This document shows positions 25,864 through 34,201 of a stretch of DNA of 34,201 bases, piece after piece (position 1 is the first letter of the stretch; the number at the start of each line of letters is the position of its first letter). This stretch comes from Buttiauxella noackiae ATCC 51607 (GTDB taxonomy: Bacteria; Pseudomonadota; Gammaproteobacteria; Enterobacterales; Enterobacteriaceae). The stretch lies in NCBI RefSeq assembly GCF_001654865.1, contig NZ_LXEO01000057.1, positions 1 through 34,201 of the forward strand. The letters run 5' to 3'. Made by a program: the position numbers and the translations under genes. The notes below the pieces were generated by a model, which saw only the letters and a program-made list of their open reading frames with translations, was not told where the DNA came from and searched no databases.

Positions 25864-27122
25864 GTTTTGCAACCATCTCTGTTATTGGTCTGGGTTATAT
25901 TGGTTTACCAACTGCGGCGGCATTTGCTTCAAAACAGCGAAACGTTGTCGGTATCGATATTAACCAACATGCTGTAGACACCATTAATCGTGGTGCTATT
26001 CATATTGTTGAACCAGACCTGGATAAGGTGGTTAAAACGGCTGTAGAAGGCGGATTTTTGCGCGCCAGCACACTGCCTGTTGAAGCTGATGCTTTTTTAA
26101 TTGCAGTGCCAACGCCTTTCAAAGGCGATCATGAACCTGACATGGTTTTTGTTAAAGCAGCAGCGGAATCTATAGCACCAGTGCTAAAAAAAGGCGCTCT
26201 GGTGATTTTGGAATCAACTTCTCCAGTTGGCTCCACCGAACAAATGGCGGGTTGGTTAGCGGATCTGCGTCCTGACCTGACCTTCCCTCACCAGGCTGGT
26301 GAAGCGGCAGATATTAATGTTGCCTATTGCCCTGAGCGTGTGTTGCCGGGCCAGGTGATGGTTGAGCTTATCAAAAACGATCGCGTTATTGGCGGCATGA
26401 CGCCCGTTTGCTCTGTTCGTGCCAGCGAGCTTTACAAAATCTTCCTTGAAGGCGAGTGCGTGGTGACGAATTCCCGCACAGCTGAAATGTGCAAACTAAC
26501 CGAGAATAGCTTCCGTGATGTGAATATCGCATTCGCCAACGAGCTATCGCTGATTTGTGCGGCTCAAGAGATCAACGTATGGGAGTTGATTCGTCTGGCT
26601 AATCGCCATCCGCGAGTCAATATTTTGCAGCCTGGCCCGGGAGTTGGCGGGCACTGTATTGCCGTTGACCCCTGGTTTATCGTTGCTCAAAACCCTGAAC
26701 AAGCGCAGCTGATTCGCACTGCACGTGAAGTCAACGATGGCAAACCACACTGGGTAGTAAACCAGGTGAAAGCAGCTGTCGCAGATTGTCTGGCAGAAAC
26801 GGGTAAACGATCGAGTGAAATTACTATTGCCTGCTTTGGCCTCGCGTTTAAACCCAATATTGATGACTTGCGTGAAAGCCCTGCCATGGAAATCACACAG
26901 CTTCTGAGCAGCTGGCATAGCGGTACAACACTAGCCGTTGAGCCAAATATCCATGAGTTGCCGAAAAAACTGAGCGGACATTGTGAGTTAGCCACGACAG
27001 AAGAGGCTCTTGAACAAGCCGATGTGCTGGTGATGTTGGTCGATCATCAATCCTTCAAGGCGATTCCGGGTACGCAAGTTCAGCAACGCTGGATTGTTGA
27101 TACCAAAGGGGTCTGGCGCTAG
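25860..27122 (+). CDS. wecC: UDP-ManNAc 6-dehydrogenase
   Basis: A 420-residue NAD-dependent dehydrogenase of the UDP-glucose/GDP-mannose dehydrogenase family. It oxidises UDP-ManNAc twice to UDP-ManNAcA. The Rossmann motif [14 protein letters not shown] is at residues 10-23, and the catalytic cysteine is Cys266 in [14 protein letters not shown]. The length equals that of E. coli. It begins in an ATGA overlap with wecB. In E. coli rffG and rffH come next; here wecD begins after only 25 bases. Confidence 0.97.
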   Translation: MSFATISVIGLGYIGLPTAAAFASKQRNVVGIDINQHAVDTINRGAIHIVEPDLDKVVKTAVEGGFLRASTLPVEADAFLIAVPTPFKGDHEPDMVFVKAAAESIAPVLKKGALVILESTSPVGSTEQMAGWLADLRPDLTFPHQAGEAADINVAYCPERVLPGQVMVELIKNDRVIGGMTPVCSVRASELYKIFLEGECVVTNSRTAEMCKLTENSFRDVNIAFANELSLICAAQEINVWELIRLANRHPRVNILQPGPGVGGHCIAVDPWFIVAQNPEQAQLIRTAREVNDGKPHWVVNQVKAAVADCLAETGKRSSEITIACFGLAFKPNIDDLRESPAMEITQLLSSWHSGTTLAVEPNIHELPKKLSGHCELATTEEALEQADVLVMLVDHQSFKAIPGTQVQQRWIVDTKGVWR

Positions 27123-27147
27123 GTTCTGCCAGCAGCGGGTGAAGCCG

Positions 27148-27837
27148 ATGACCACCTTCTCCATTCCTGTTCACGCCCGGATTGAATCTCTTAGTTGGGA
27201 AAATCAATTCTTTGCGGTCAACAGCGGAATCCTTCGTATTAAAGATGGTGCGCCACTGCTTACGGCGCAACGTCTTGATACCTTTTCCCGTGTACAGGCG
27301 AAAATATCCGGCCAGCAAATCGTCTTGCTGGATGGTTTGCAACTGCTCGGATTTAAGCTGGTTGAAGGAGAAGTTGACCTTGCACTGGCAGTTGGCACGC
27401 AAAATGCTGCGACTTCTGTAGAGCTGGCAACAAGTGCTGATATTCCTGTTTTGCGAGATTTGGCCGCTAAAATTTTTACACAAAGCCGCTTTCGTGCACC
27501 CTGGTATCAACCCGCTGACAGTGGTCGTTTTTACGCGCAGTGGGTTGAAAACGCTGTGCTGGGCACCTTTGACCATGAATGCCTGTTGTTGAGGAACGGT
27601 GGCGCGATTCAGGGCTTTGTGAGCATGCGTCAACTTAATGAGAGCGAGGCGCGTATTGGTTTGTTGGCAGGACGAGGTGTGGGTGGTCAGTTAATGGATG
27701 CCGCACGTTTTTGGTGTCAGCAACGCGGAGTAGAAACGCTGCGCGTGGCAACGCAAACCAGTAATACCGCAGCCCTGCGACGTTATATTCAAAGCGGTGC
27801 CAATATTGAAAGCACCGCCTTCTGGTTATACAGGTGA
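27148..27837 (+). CDS. wecD: dTDP-4-amino-4,6-dideoxygalactose N-acetyltransferase
   Basis: A 229-residue GNAT acetyltransferase that makes dTDP-Fuc4NAc, the third ECA sugar donor, using acetyl-CoA. The C-terminal GNAT part carries the acetyl-CoA loop [16 protein letters not shown] and ends in [21 protein letters not shown], nearly as in E. coli (224 aa). The N-terminal half is more variable, as in other WecD proteins. ATG at 27148 ([10 protein letters not shown]) is preferred: earlier in-frame codons lie inside wecC. It is 4 bases from wecE, whose ribosome site AGGTGA overlaps the wecD stop. Confidence 0.94.
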   Translation: MTTFSIPVHARIESLSWENQFFAVNSGILRIKDGAPLLTAQRLDTFSRVQAKISGQQIVLLDGLQLLGFKLVEGEVDLALAVGTQNAATSVELATSADIPVLRDLAAKIFTQSRFRAPWYQPADSGRFYAQWVENAVLGTFDHECLLLRNGGAIQGFVSMRQLNESEARIGLLAGRGVGGQLMDAARFWCQQRGVETLRVATQTSNTAALRRYIQSGANIESTAFWLYR

Positions 27838-27841
27838 AAAA

Positions 27842-28972
27842 ATGATCCCATTTAATGCTCCTCCAGTAGTAGGTACGGAAATCGAATACATGCAGGCTGC
27901 AATGGGTAGCGGCAAGCTCTGTGGTGACGGTGGTTTCACCCGTCGTTGTCAGCAATGGATGGAGCATCGCTTCGGCAGCAAAAAAGTTCTGCTCACACCT
28001 TCCTGTACTGCATCGCTGGAAATGGCAGCGTTACTGTTGAATATTGAACCCGGCGATGAAGTGATTATGCCGAGTTATACCTTTGTTTCTACTGCCAACG
28101 CTTTTGTGTTGCGTGGTGCAAAAATCGTCTTTGTCGATGTGCGCCCGGACACCATGAATATTGATGAAAAGCTGATTGAAGCGGCAATTACTGAGAAGAC
28201 TCGCGTGATTGTGCCTGTTCATTATGCTGGTGTAGCTTGTGAAATGGACACCATAATGGCCATTGCCAACAAACATAATCTGTTTGTGGTTGAAGATGCC
28301 GCACAAGGCGTGATGTCGACCTACAAAGGCCGCGCATTGGGCTCAATTGGTCATATTGGTTGCTTCAGCTTCCATGAAACCAAAAATTACACGGCAGGTG
28401 GTGAAGGTGGTGCGACCCTGATTAACGATCCATCGTTGATTGAGCGCGCAGAAATCATTCGTGAAAAAGGCACTAACCGTAGTCAGTTTTTCCGTGGGCA
28501 GGTGGACAAATATACCTGGCGTGATATCGGTTCAAGTTACTTGATGGCCGATCTCCAGGCGGCTTATCTTTGGGCGCAGTTGGAAGCGGCAGAAAAGATT
28601 AACCAGCAGCGTCTGAAGCTGTGGCATGCCTATCATGATGCCCTGGCTCCGTTGGCAAAAGCCGGGCGCATTGAACTGCCTTCTGTTCCAAAAGACTGTG
28701 TGCAGAATGCGCATATGTTTTATATCAAACTGCGTGATATCGAAGACCGTAGTGCTCTGATCGCGTATCTGAAAGAAGCAGAAATTCTGGCGGTGTTCCA
28801 CTACATCCCATTGCATGACTGCCCAGCGGGTGAGAAGTTTGGTTACTTCCATGGCGAAGATCGTTTCACCACTCAAGAAAGTGAGCGCCTGCTGCGCTTA
28901 CCGCTGTTCTATAACTTATCTCCTGCTAACCAACGTACTGTCATTAATACGTTGTTAAGCTTCTTCTCCTGA
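27842..28972 (+). CDS. wecE: dTDP-4-amino-4,6-dideoxygalactose transaminase
   Basis: A 376-residue PLP aminotransferase of the DegT/DnrJ/EryC1 family. It aminates dTDP-4-keto-6-deoxy-D-glucose with glutamate to give dTDP-Fuc4N, the WecD substrate. The PLP lysine is Lys181 (HETKNYTAGGEGG); the cofactor region VEDAAQGV precedes it. The start at 27842 (MIPFNAPP) gives the E. coli length and follows AGGTGAAAAA. Its keto-sugar substrate normally comes from RffG/RffH, which are not encoded beside it here. Confidence 0.96.
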   Translation: MIPFNAPPVVGTEIEYMQAAMGSGKLCGDGGFTRRCQQWMEHRFGSKKVLLTPSCTASLEMAALLLNIEPGDEVIMPSYTFVSTANAFVLRGAKIVFVDVRPDTMNIDEKLIEAAITEKTRVIVPVHYAGVACEMDTIMAIANKHNLFVVEDAAQGVMSTYKGRALGSIGHIGCFSFHETKNYTAGGEGGATLINDPSLIERAEIIREKGTNRSQFFRGQVDKYTWRDIGSSYLMADLQAAYLWAQLEAAEKINQQRLKLWHAYHDALAPLAKAGRIELPSVPKDCVQNAHMFYIKLRDIEDRSALIAYLKEAEILAVFHYIPLHDCPAGEKFGYFHGEDRFTTQESERLLRLPLFYNLSPANQRTVINTLLSFFS

Positions 28973-28973
28973 T

Positions 28974-30224
28974 ATGTCGCTTGCGAAAGCCTCAGTGTGG
29001 ACCGCCGGGTCCACATTGGTAAAAATCGCTGCCGGTTTGTTGGTGGTAAAGCTGCTCGCTGTGGCATTTGGGCCGAGTGGGGTAGGGCAAGCTGGAAACT
29101 TCCGTCAGATGGTTACGGTATTAGGCGTGCTTGCCGGAGCGGGCATCTTCAATGGCGTGACAAAATATGTCGCGCAGTATCACGACCAGCCTGAGCAACT
29201 TCGGAAAGTCATTGGTACATCGTCGGCGATGGTGATGGGCTTCTCCACACTGTTAGCCATCATCTTTGTCGTCGCGGCAAAGCCCATTAGCCTTGGCTTG
29301 TTCGGACACGAAGATTACCAGGGGCTGGTTCGTTTAGTCGCGCTGGTACAGATGGGCATAGCCTGGGCGAACTTGTCGTTAGCCATCATGAAAGGGTTTC
29401 GTGATGCTGCCGGTAATGCGCTGGCACTGATTGGTGGCAGTATTATTGGCGTGATTGCCTATTACCTCTGCTATCGCCTCGGCGGCTATCAAGGTGCGTT
29501 GTTGGGCCTGGCGTTAGTGCCTGCACTGGTGCTCATTCCTGCGGGGATTATGCTGGTTCGCCGCGAACACGTGCCGCTTAGTTATCTGAAACCGCAGTGG
29601 GATAAAGTGTATGCCAGCAGCCTAGGTAAATTCACCATCATGGCGCTAATCACCTCGGTGACACTGCCGGTCGCTTACGTGATGATGCGAAATTTGCTGG
29701 CGGCCCACTACAGTTGGGATGATGTCGGGATCTGGCAGGGGGTCAGCAGCATTTCCGATGCTTATCTGCAATTCATCACCGCCTCGTTTAGCGTTTATCT
29801 TTTGCCAACGCTCTCGCGCTTAACCAGCAAACATGACATCAGCCGTGAGATTGTTCGTTCCTTAAAGTTCGTTCTGCCCGCTGTGGCTCTGGCAAGTTTC
29901 ACCGTCTGGCTGTTACGCGACTTCGCGATTTGGCTGCTTTTCTCGCATAAATTTATTGCGATGCGTGATCTCTTCGCCTGGCAGTTGGTAGGCGATGTGT
30001 TGAAAGTTGGCTCATATGTGTTTGGATATCTGGTGATAGCGAAAGCATCACTTCGCTTCTATGTTTTGACTGAAATCAGCCAGTTTGCGTTGTTGACTGG
30101 TTTTTCACATTGGCTTATACCTGCGCACGGTGCTTTAGGGGCTGCTCAGGCTTATATGGCAACGTATATTATTTATTTCACGCTCTGTTGCAGCGTTTTC
30201 CTCATTTATCGTAGACGAGCATGA
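28974..30224 (+). CDS. wzxE: ECA lipid III flippase WzxE
   Basis: A 416-residue polytopic membrane protein of the MOP/polysaccharide-transporter family, the same length as E. coli WzxE, with about twelve hydrophobic segments. It moves the undecaprenyl-PP-linked trisaccharide across the inner membrane. The start [19 protein letters not shown] is characteristic. It begins one base after the wecE stop and ends in an ATGA overlap with wecF. Confidence 0.96.
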   Translation: MSLAKASVWTAGSTLVKIAAGLLVVKLLAVAFGPSGVGQAGNFRQMVTVLGVLAGAGIFNGVTKYVAQYHDQPEQLRKVIGTSSAMVMGFSTLLAIIFVVAAKPISLGLFGHEDYQGLVRLVALVQMGIAWANLSLAIMKGFRDAAGNALALIGGSIIGVIAYYLCYRLGGYQGALLGLALVPALVLIPAGIMLVRREHVPLSYLKPQWDKVYASSLGKFTIMALITSVTLPVAYVMMRNLLAAHYSWDDVGIWQGVSSISDAYLQFITASFSVYLLPTLSRLTSKHDISREIVRSLKFVLPAVALASFTVWLLRDFAIWLLFSHKFIAMRDLFAWQLVGDVLKVGSYVFGYLVIAKASLRFYVLTEISQFALLTGFSHWLIPAHGALGAAQAYMATYIIYFTLCCSVFLIYRRRA

Positions 30225-31300
30225 CAACACTGATTCACGTTTTGGGATCGGATATCCCGCATCATAACCAAACGGTGCTGCGCTTCTTCAATGATGCTCT
30301 GGCTGCCTCAAATCCGCATGCGCGCCAGTTTATGGTGGTCTCGAAGGACGACTCACTTTTGTCCTCTTTTCCGACTCTTCTTGTGACACTCTATCCAACG
30401 AAAAAAGCGTTGGCGCAGGCCGTTGTGGCAAAAGCGCGTGCCAATCGGCAGCAACGCTTTTTCTTTCATGGCCAGTTTAACAGCTCACTGTGGATTGCGT
30501 TGCTGACTGGTGGCTTGAAACCAGCTCAGATGAACTGGCACATTTGGGGCGCCGATCTTTACGAGGCCTCAAAAAGTCTCAAGTTTCGGGCGTTTTACTT
30601 ACTGCGAAGAATTGCGCAGGGCCGAGTGGGGAGAGTGTTTGCTACACGAGGTGACCTGAATTATTTCCATCAGCACCACCCGCAGATTCCAGGGGAGTTA
30701 ATTTACTTTCCGACGCGTATGGACCCGTCTCTTAATATTCTGGCCAACAGTGAAGAAAAAGTTGGCAAAATGACGATTCTGGTAGGTAACTCTGGCGATC
30801 GTAGCAACCAGCATATTGCAGCATTAAAAGCGATTCATACTCAATTTGGTGATTCGGTGCGCGTGGTCGTGCCGATGGGCTATCCAACCAACAATGACGC
30901 TTACATCAATGAAGTTCAGCAAGCTGGACTTGCGCTATTTAGTAAAGAAAACCTACATATACTGAAGGAAAGCATGGGCTTTGATGATTATCTGGCTCTT
31001 TTGCGCCAGTGCTCGCTGGGCTATTTCATTTTTGACCGCCAGCAAGGTATTGGCACACTTTGTTTGCTGATTCAGGCGGGTATTCCTTGCGTATTGAGTC
31101 GTAAAAATCCTTTCTGGCAGGATATGACTGAGCAGCATATTCCGGTGTTGTTTGCAGGCGATCTGCTTGATGAGTCGGTGGTGCGCGAAGCACAGCGTCA
31201 ATTACGCTTACTGGACAAGCAACAGATTGCTTTCTTTAACCCTAATTATATAGACGGCTGGAAGCGGGCGCTGGACGTAGCATCAGGAGAAGCCGCATGA
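30221..31300 (+). CDS. wecF: Fuc4NAc transferase (lipid III synthase)
   Basis: A 359-residue glycosyltransferase (family GT56) that adds Fuc4NAc from dTDP-Fuc4NAc to lipid II, completing the ECA trisaccharide. Length equals that of E. coli WecF (RffT). Recognisable stretches are [20 protein letters not shown] at the N-terminus, [12 protein letters not shown], and [13 protein letters not shown] in the middle. It lacks membrane helices and is expected to act at the cytoplasmic face. It overlaps wzxE and wzyE by four bases at each end. Confidence 0.96.
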   Translation: MTTLIHVLGSDIPHHNQTVLRFFNDALAASNPHARQFMVVSKDDSLLSSFPTLLVTLYPTKKALAQAVVAKARANRQQRFFFHGQFNSSLWIALLTGGLKPAQMNWHIWGADLYEASKSLKFRAFYLLRRIAQGRVGRVFATRGDLNYFHQHHPQIPGELIYFPTRMDPSLNILANSEEKVGKMTILVGNSGDRSNQHIAALKAIHTQFGDSVRVVVPMGYPTNNDAYINEVQQAGLALFSKENLHILKESMGFDDYLALLRQCSLGYFIFDRQQGIGTLCLLIQAGIPCVLSRKNPFWQDMTEQHIPVLFAGDLLDESVVREAQRQLRLLDKQQIAFFNPNYIDGWKRALDVASGEAA

Positions 31301-32673
31301 GTTTGCTGGAGTTTGGCGGTTTATTTGCGGTCTGGTTTTTATCAGTGATGTTCATTGGTATTTTAACGTACCAGGAATTCCGCCGGGTGCGTTTCAATTT
31401 CAATGTGTTCTTCTCAATACTATTTTTGCTGACGTTTTTCTTTGGCTTCCCCTTCACCTGTACGCTGGTATTTCGTTTCGGGGTCTCGGTTGTACCGGCA
31501 GATGTATTATTGCAAGCGCAACTCGCTGCCGTTTGCTTCTATGGTATTTACTATGTCGCCTACAAAACACGGTTGCGGGAGAAACGAACTACAGAGGTTC
31601 GGCGTCAGTTGTTTACTATGAACCGTGTTGAAACTCATCTGACATGGGTAATGCTGATGGTGGTGGCGCTGGTGAGTGTTGGCATCTTCTTTATGCATAA
31701 CGGTTTTTTACTATTTAAGTTGCATTCATACAGTCAGATCTTCTCGAGTGAAGTGTCAGGTGTTGCGTTAAAACGTTTCTTCTACTTTTTCATCCCTGCG
31801 ATGCTGGTGGTCTATTTTCTTAAGCAAGATGGCCGTGCCTGGATGTTTTTCCTGGTGAGCACCGTGGCGTTTGGTCTGCTGACCTACATGATTGTTGGTG
31901 GGACTCGGGCCAATATTATCATCGCGTTCGCCATCTTTTTGTTCATCGGTATTATTCGCGGCTGGATCTCGCTGTGGATGCTGGCGGCGGCGGGTGTATT
32001 TGGCATCGTAGGTATGTTCTGGCTGGCATTGAAACGTTATGGGCTTAACGTCAATGGTGAAGAGGCGTTTTACACCTTCTTGTACCTGACTCGCGATACC
32101 TTTTCACCCTGGGAAAATTTAGGGTTGCTGCTGCAGAATTACGACAAAATTGAGTTCCAGGGTCTGGCACCAATCGTACGTGATTTCTATGTCTTTATTC
32201 CGACCTGGTTATGGCCTGGCCGTCCGGGGATTGTCCTGAATAGTGCGAACTACTTTACCTGGGAAGTTCTTAACAACCACTCTGGTCTGGCAATTTCACC
32301 AACGTTAATCGGTTCACTGGTGGTTATGGGCGGCGTGTGGTTTATCCCATTAGGCGCAGTTGTAGTCGGACTGATTATTAAATGGTTCGACTGGTTGTAT
32401 GACCTGGGTAATCGTGAGACCAACAGGTACAAAGCCGCCATTTTGCATAGTTTCTGCTTTGGGGCGATTTTTAACATGATTGTATTGGCACGTGAGGGAT
32501 TGGACTCTTTTGTCTCCCGAGTAGTGTTTTTCATGGTTATCTTTGGTATCTGTTTGCTGTTTGCGAAGCTGCTTTACTGGCTATTTGATAGCGCGGGGTT
32601 GATACATCAACGTCTACGCCGTTCACCGCAAGCTGTTTCTGGCTCTCAAAATGTATCGCAGGGAATATCATGA
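31297..32673 (+). CDS. wzyE: ECA polymerase WzyE
   Basis: A 458-residue polytopic inner-membrane protein (about eleven or more hydrophobic segments) that polymerises ECA trisaccharide units at the periplasmic face with WzzE. It begins [20 protein letters not shown] and contains the conserved [15 protein letters not shown] and [12 protein letters not shown] stretches. E. coli WzyE is about 450 residues; the extra residues are at the hydrophilic C-terminus, which varies. Start and stop overlap the neighbours by four bases each (ATGA). Confidence 0.96.
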   Translation: MSLLEFGGLFAVWFLSVMFIGILTYQEFRRVRFNFNVFFSILFLLTFFFGFPFTCTLVFRFGVSVVPADVLLQAQLAAVCFYGIYYVAYKTRLREKRTTEVRRQLFTMNRVETHLTWVMLMVVALVSVGIFFMHNGFLLFKLHSYSQIFSSEVSGVALKRFFYFFIPAMLVVYFLKQDGRAWMFFLVSTVAFGLLTYMIVGGTRANIIIAFAIFLFIGIIRGWISLWMLAAAGVFGIVGMFWLALKRYGLNVNGEEAFYTFLYLTRDTFSPWENLGLLLQNYDKIEFQGLAPIVRDFYVFIPTWLWPGRPGIVLNSANYFTWEVLNNHSGLAISPTLIGSLVVMGGVWFIPLGAVVVGLIIKWFDWLYDLGNRETNRYKAAILHSFCFGAIFNMIVLAREGLDSFVSRVVFFMVIFGICLLFAKLLYWLFDSAGLIHQRLRRSPQAVSGSQNVSQGIS

Positions 32674-33410
32674 CAGAACTCACGACAGCCCCTTCTTATA
32701 CGATTCGTGGCTTGAGCCTTTTGGGCTGGCGCGATATGCAGCATGCATTGGATTATCTCTACGCAGGAGGTTCGCTGCGTAGCGGTACGCTGGTTGCGAT
32801 TAATGCTGAGAAAATCCTTACCGCGGAACGTGACCAAGAAGTACGAACGTTAATCGATAATGCAGAATACAAATACGCTGACGGTATCAGTGTGGTGCGC
32901 TCGATTCGCAAAAAGTTTCCAGGTGCCGTTGTGTCGCGCGTTCCGGGAGCCGATCTCTGGGAAGCTTTAATGCAACGTGCAGGTAGTGAAGGCACTCCTG
33001 TTTTCCTGATCGGTGGTAAACCTGAAATACTGGCGCAAACCGAAGCCAAACTGCGTAAGCAGTGGAACGTCAATATTGTTGGTAGCCAGGATGGATACTT
33101 TAAAGCCGAGCAGCAGCAGGCTTTGTTTGAGCGTATCCGGGAAAGCGGTGCCGCTATTATCACTGTAGCGATGGGATCACCGCGGCAGGAGCTCTTTATG
33201 CGCGATTGCCGCAAGGTTTACTCTGATGCTCTGTATATGGGTGTGGGTGGAACATACGATGTCTTTACCGGGCACGTGAAACGCGCACCAAAAATCTGGC
33301 AAAACCTGGGTCTTGAGTGGTTGTATCGTTTATTGTCGCAACCGAGCCGCATCACACGGCAAATAAAGTTGCTGCGTTATCTGGCCTGGCATTATACCGG
33401 TCGGCTATAA
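32670..33410 (+). CDS. wecG: UDP-ManNAcA transferase (lipid II synthase)
   Basis: A 246-residue family GT26 (WecG/TagA/CpsF) glycosyltransferase adding ManNAcA to undecaprenyl-PP-GlcNAc. Family features are [11 protein letters not shown] near 45-55, YADGISVV near 68-75, VFLIGGKPE, and [10 protein letters not shown] near 170; the C-terminal basic helix ([19 protein letters not shown]) likely binds the membrane. The length equals that of E. coli. It is the last ECA gene. In E. coli yifK follows, but here the tRNA operon starts within 160 bases. No intrinsic terminator is seen after it. Confidence 0.96.
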   Translation: MTELTTAPSYTIRGLSLLGWRDMQHALDYLYAGGSLRSGTLVAINAEKILTAERDQEVRTLIDNAEYKYADGISVVRSIRKKFPGAVVSRVPGADLWEALMQRAGSEGTPVFLIGGKPEILAQTEAKLRKQWNVNIVGSQDGYFKAEQQQALFERIRESGAAIITVAMGSPRQELFMRDCRKVYSDALYMGVGGTYDVFTGHVKRAPKIWQNLGLEWLYRLLSQPSRITRQIKLLRYLAWHYTGRL

Positions 33411-33517
33411 AATGCGGTTCGGCATCCTGTTAAAGTGAGTATTACGGCTGAATTTGGCTGGATAATCATCAGAATGTGCAAAGCGTAACCAAATGCGCAT
33501 TTTATTTAAATAAGCAC

Positions 33518-33546
33518 TAGACAGCTGAGCATGAAGCCCGTAATAT
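33518..33546 (+). promoter_or_regulatory. Promoter of the argX-hisR-leuT-proM tRNA operon
   Basis: TAGACA at 33518-33523, a 17-bp spacer, then TAATAT at 33541-33546. It is followed by a GC-rich discriminator (CCGACCCCGC), as in stringently controlled stable-RNA promoters, and preceded by an AT-rich tract (33495-33512) that could act as an UP element. The start point would be near 33553, 15 bases before tRNA-Arg. Confidence 0.8.
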
Positions 33547-33567
33547 CCGACCCCGCAACGGCGCTAT

Positions 33568-33644
<77 letters not shown>

Positions 33645-33717
33645 TTGATTGAATGGGGCCAGAGCTGCGGCGGTACTTCTTGTTAAGAAGGTGGACCGCG
33701 CGAAAAGATTTACAGTG

Positions 33718-33793
33718 GTGGCTATAGCTCAGTTGGTAGAGCCCTGGATTGTGATTCCAGTTGTCGTGGGTTCGAGTCCCATTAGCCACCCCA
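33718..33793 (+). tRNA. hisR: tRNA-His (GTG anticodon)
   Basis: A cloverleaf with acceptor GTGGCTA/TAGCCAC, anticodon loop TTGTGAT (GTG), discriminator C73 and encoded CCA. The extra G-1 characteristic of tRNA-His is encoded at 33717, which would make the mature RNA 77 nt. Confidence 0.97.
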
Positions 33794-33809
33794 TTAATTT
33801 AGTGATATT

Positions 33810-33896
33810 GCGAAGGTGGCGGAATTGGTAGACGCGCTAGCTTCAGGTGTTAGTGTTCTTACGGACGTGAGGGTTCAAGTCCCTCTCTTCGCACCA
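33810..33896 (+). tRNA. leuT: tRNA-Leu (CAG anticodon)
   Basis: An 87-nt class II tRNA with a long variable arm. The acceptor stem GCGAAGG pairs with the CTTCGC end, the anticodon loop is TTCAGGT (CAG), and CCA is encoded. It corresponds to E. coli leuT in the same operon position. Confidence 0.97.
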
Positions 33897-33935
33897 TCTC
33901 TAAGTTGAAAGCAGTAAGATGTAAATGCAGTATTT

Positions 33936-34012
33936 CGGCGAGTAGCGCAGCTTGGTAGCGCAACTGGTTTGGGACCAGTGGGTCGGAGGTTCGAATCCTC
34001 TCTCGCCGACCA
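33936..34012 (+). tRNA. proM: tRNA-Pro (TGG anticodon)
   Basis: A 77-nt cloverleaf: acceptor CGGCGAG with CTCGCCG, anticodon loop TTTGGGA (TGG), T arm GTTCGAATC, encoded CCA. It is last in the operon and followed by a terminator. Its 3' end plus terminator are duplicated in decayed form at 34144-34199. Confidence 0.97.
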
Positions 34013-34020
34013 AATTTAGA

Positions 34021-34048
34021 AAAGACCAACCTTCGGGTTGGTCTTTTT
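34021..34048 (+). terminator. Terminator of the tRNA operon
   Basis: AAAGACCAACC and GGTTGGTCTTT form an 11-bp stem with a TTCG tetraloop, followed by T to 34048. Confidence 0.95.
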
Positions 34049-34143
34049 GCATTTGTAGTTTATAGAAAAAGAGAATCTCCGAAGAAGGTTTGAGCCGAGC
34101 GAAGTGAGACAACGTTGCTTTAGCTACGGCCTGTAGGGTAACC

Positions 34144-34199
34144 CCTCTCTCCCATTCAATTTGAAAAAGCCAACATTCGCGTTGGCTTTTTTGCATCTG
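34144..34199 (+). repeat. Decayed copy of the tRNA-Pro 3' end and terminator
   Basis: CCTCTCTC, CC, AATTT, GAAAA, CCAAC, GTTGG and TTTTTGCAT-TG occur in the same order and spacing as at 33997-34055, which covers the tRNA-Pro T arm, acceptor end and terminator. Here the acceptor and CCA are degenerate, so no functional tRNA remains. The hairpin (AAAAGCCAAC/GTTGGCTTTT) and T run survive. The 34056-34143 stretch between the copies contains no recognisable gene. Confidence 0.65.
34165..34192 (+). terminator. Second hairpin terminator, right edge
   Basis: AAAAGCCAAC (34165-34174) and GTTGGCTTTT (34181-34190) form a 10-bp stem with a six-base loop and further T. It is the surviving terminator part of the duplicated tRNA-Pro 3' module. 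Confidence 0.85.
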
Positions 34200-34201
34200 C
34201 T

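Noticed and set aside
33900-34196. Minus-strand ORF of 98 codons at the right edge
   Set aside because: It contains GERGFEPPTHWSQT, the well-known spurious translation across an antisense tRNA (tRNA-Pro), so it is not a gene.

Overview
The window is a chromosomal segment of a gamma-proteobacterium of the family Enterobacteriaceae. Gene order follows the Escherichia/Salmonella core between the end of an rRNA operon (tRNA-Trp) and the argX-hisR-leuT-proM tRNA array, and most proteins match their E. coli counterparts closely in length and motif. It is not E. coli K-12: ilvG is intact, yifK is absent after wecG, rffG and rffH are absent between wecC and wecD, and a three-gene cassette sits between ppiC and rep. 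Genus cannot be fixed from the sequence alone; a less-studied genus such as Buttiauxella is only a guess.

Layout. (1) 1-1.5 kb: tRNA-Trp and its terminator, hdfR (minus) and maoP (plus), with a probable maoS site between them. (2) 1.5-12.5 kb: comM (minus), then the isoleucine-valine operon ilvL-ilvX-ilvG-ilvM-ilvE-ilvD-ilvA with its leader-peptide attenuator, converging on ilvY, which is divergent from ilvC across a shared operator region. Together these genes make valine and isoleucine from pyruvate and threonine and supply the leucine precursor. (3) 12.5-15.3 kb: ppiC (minus), then the accessory cassette: a Crp/Fnr-type regulator, a nucleoside phosphorylase of the Udp/PNP family, and a PnuC-type nicotinamide riboside transporter. 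The last two overlap by one base. Two matching 16-bp palindromes lie in front of the regulator. This is the best candidate in the window for an undescribed system: import and phosphorolysis of nicotinamide riboside or a related nucleoside under a dedicated regulator. (4) 15.4-22.3 kb: rep, gppA and rhlB (both minus), trxA, then rho behind a long leader.

(5) 22.5-33.4 kb: the enterobacterial common antigen (ECA) cluster wecA-wzzE-wecB-wecC-wecD-wecE-wzxE-wecF-wzyE-wecG, mostly with overlapping start and stop codons. A textbook intrinsic terminator lies between wzzE and wecB. The missing rffGH means dTDP-4-keto-6-deoxyglucose must be made by homologues encoded elsewhere. (6) 33.5-34.2 kb: a tRNA operon, Arg(CCG)-His(GTG)-Leu(CAG)-Pro(TGG), with its own stringent-type promoter and a terminator, followed by a decayed second copy of the tRNA-Pro 3' end plus terminator.

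Gene identities rest on recognition of protein sequence, motifs and order; no database search was run. Comparisons with E. coli are from memory.
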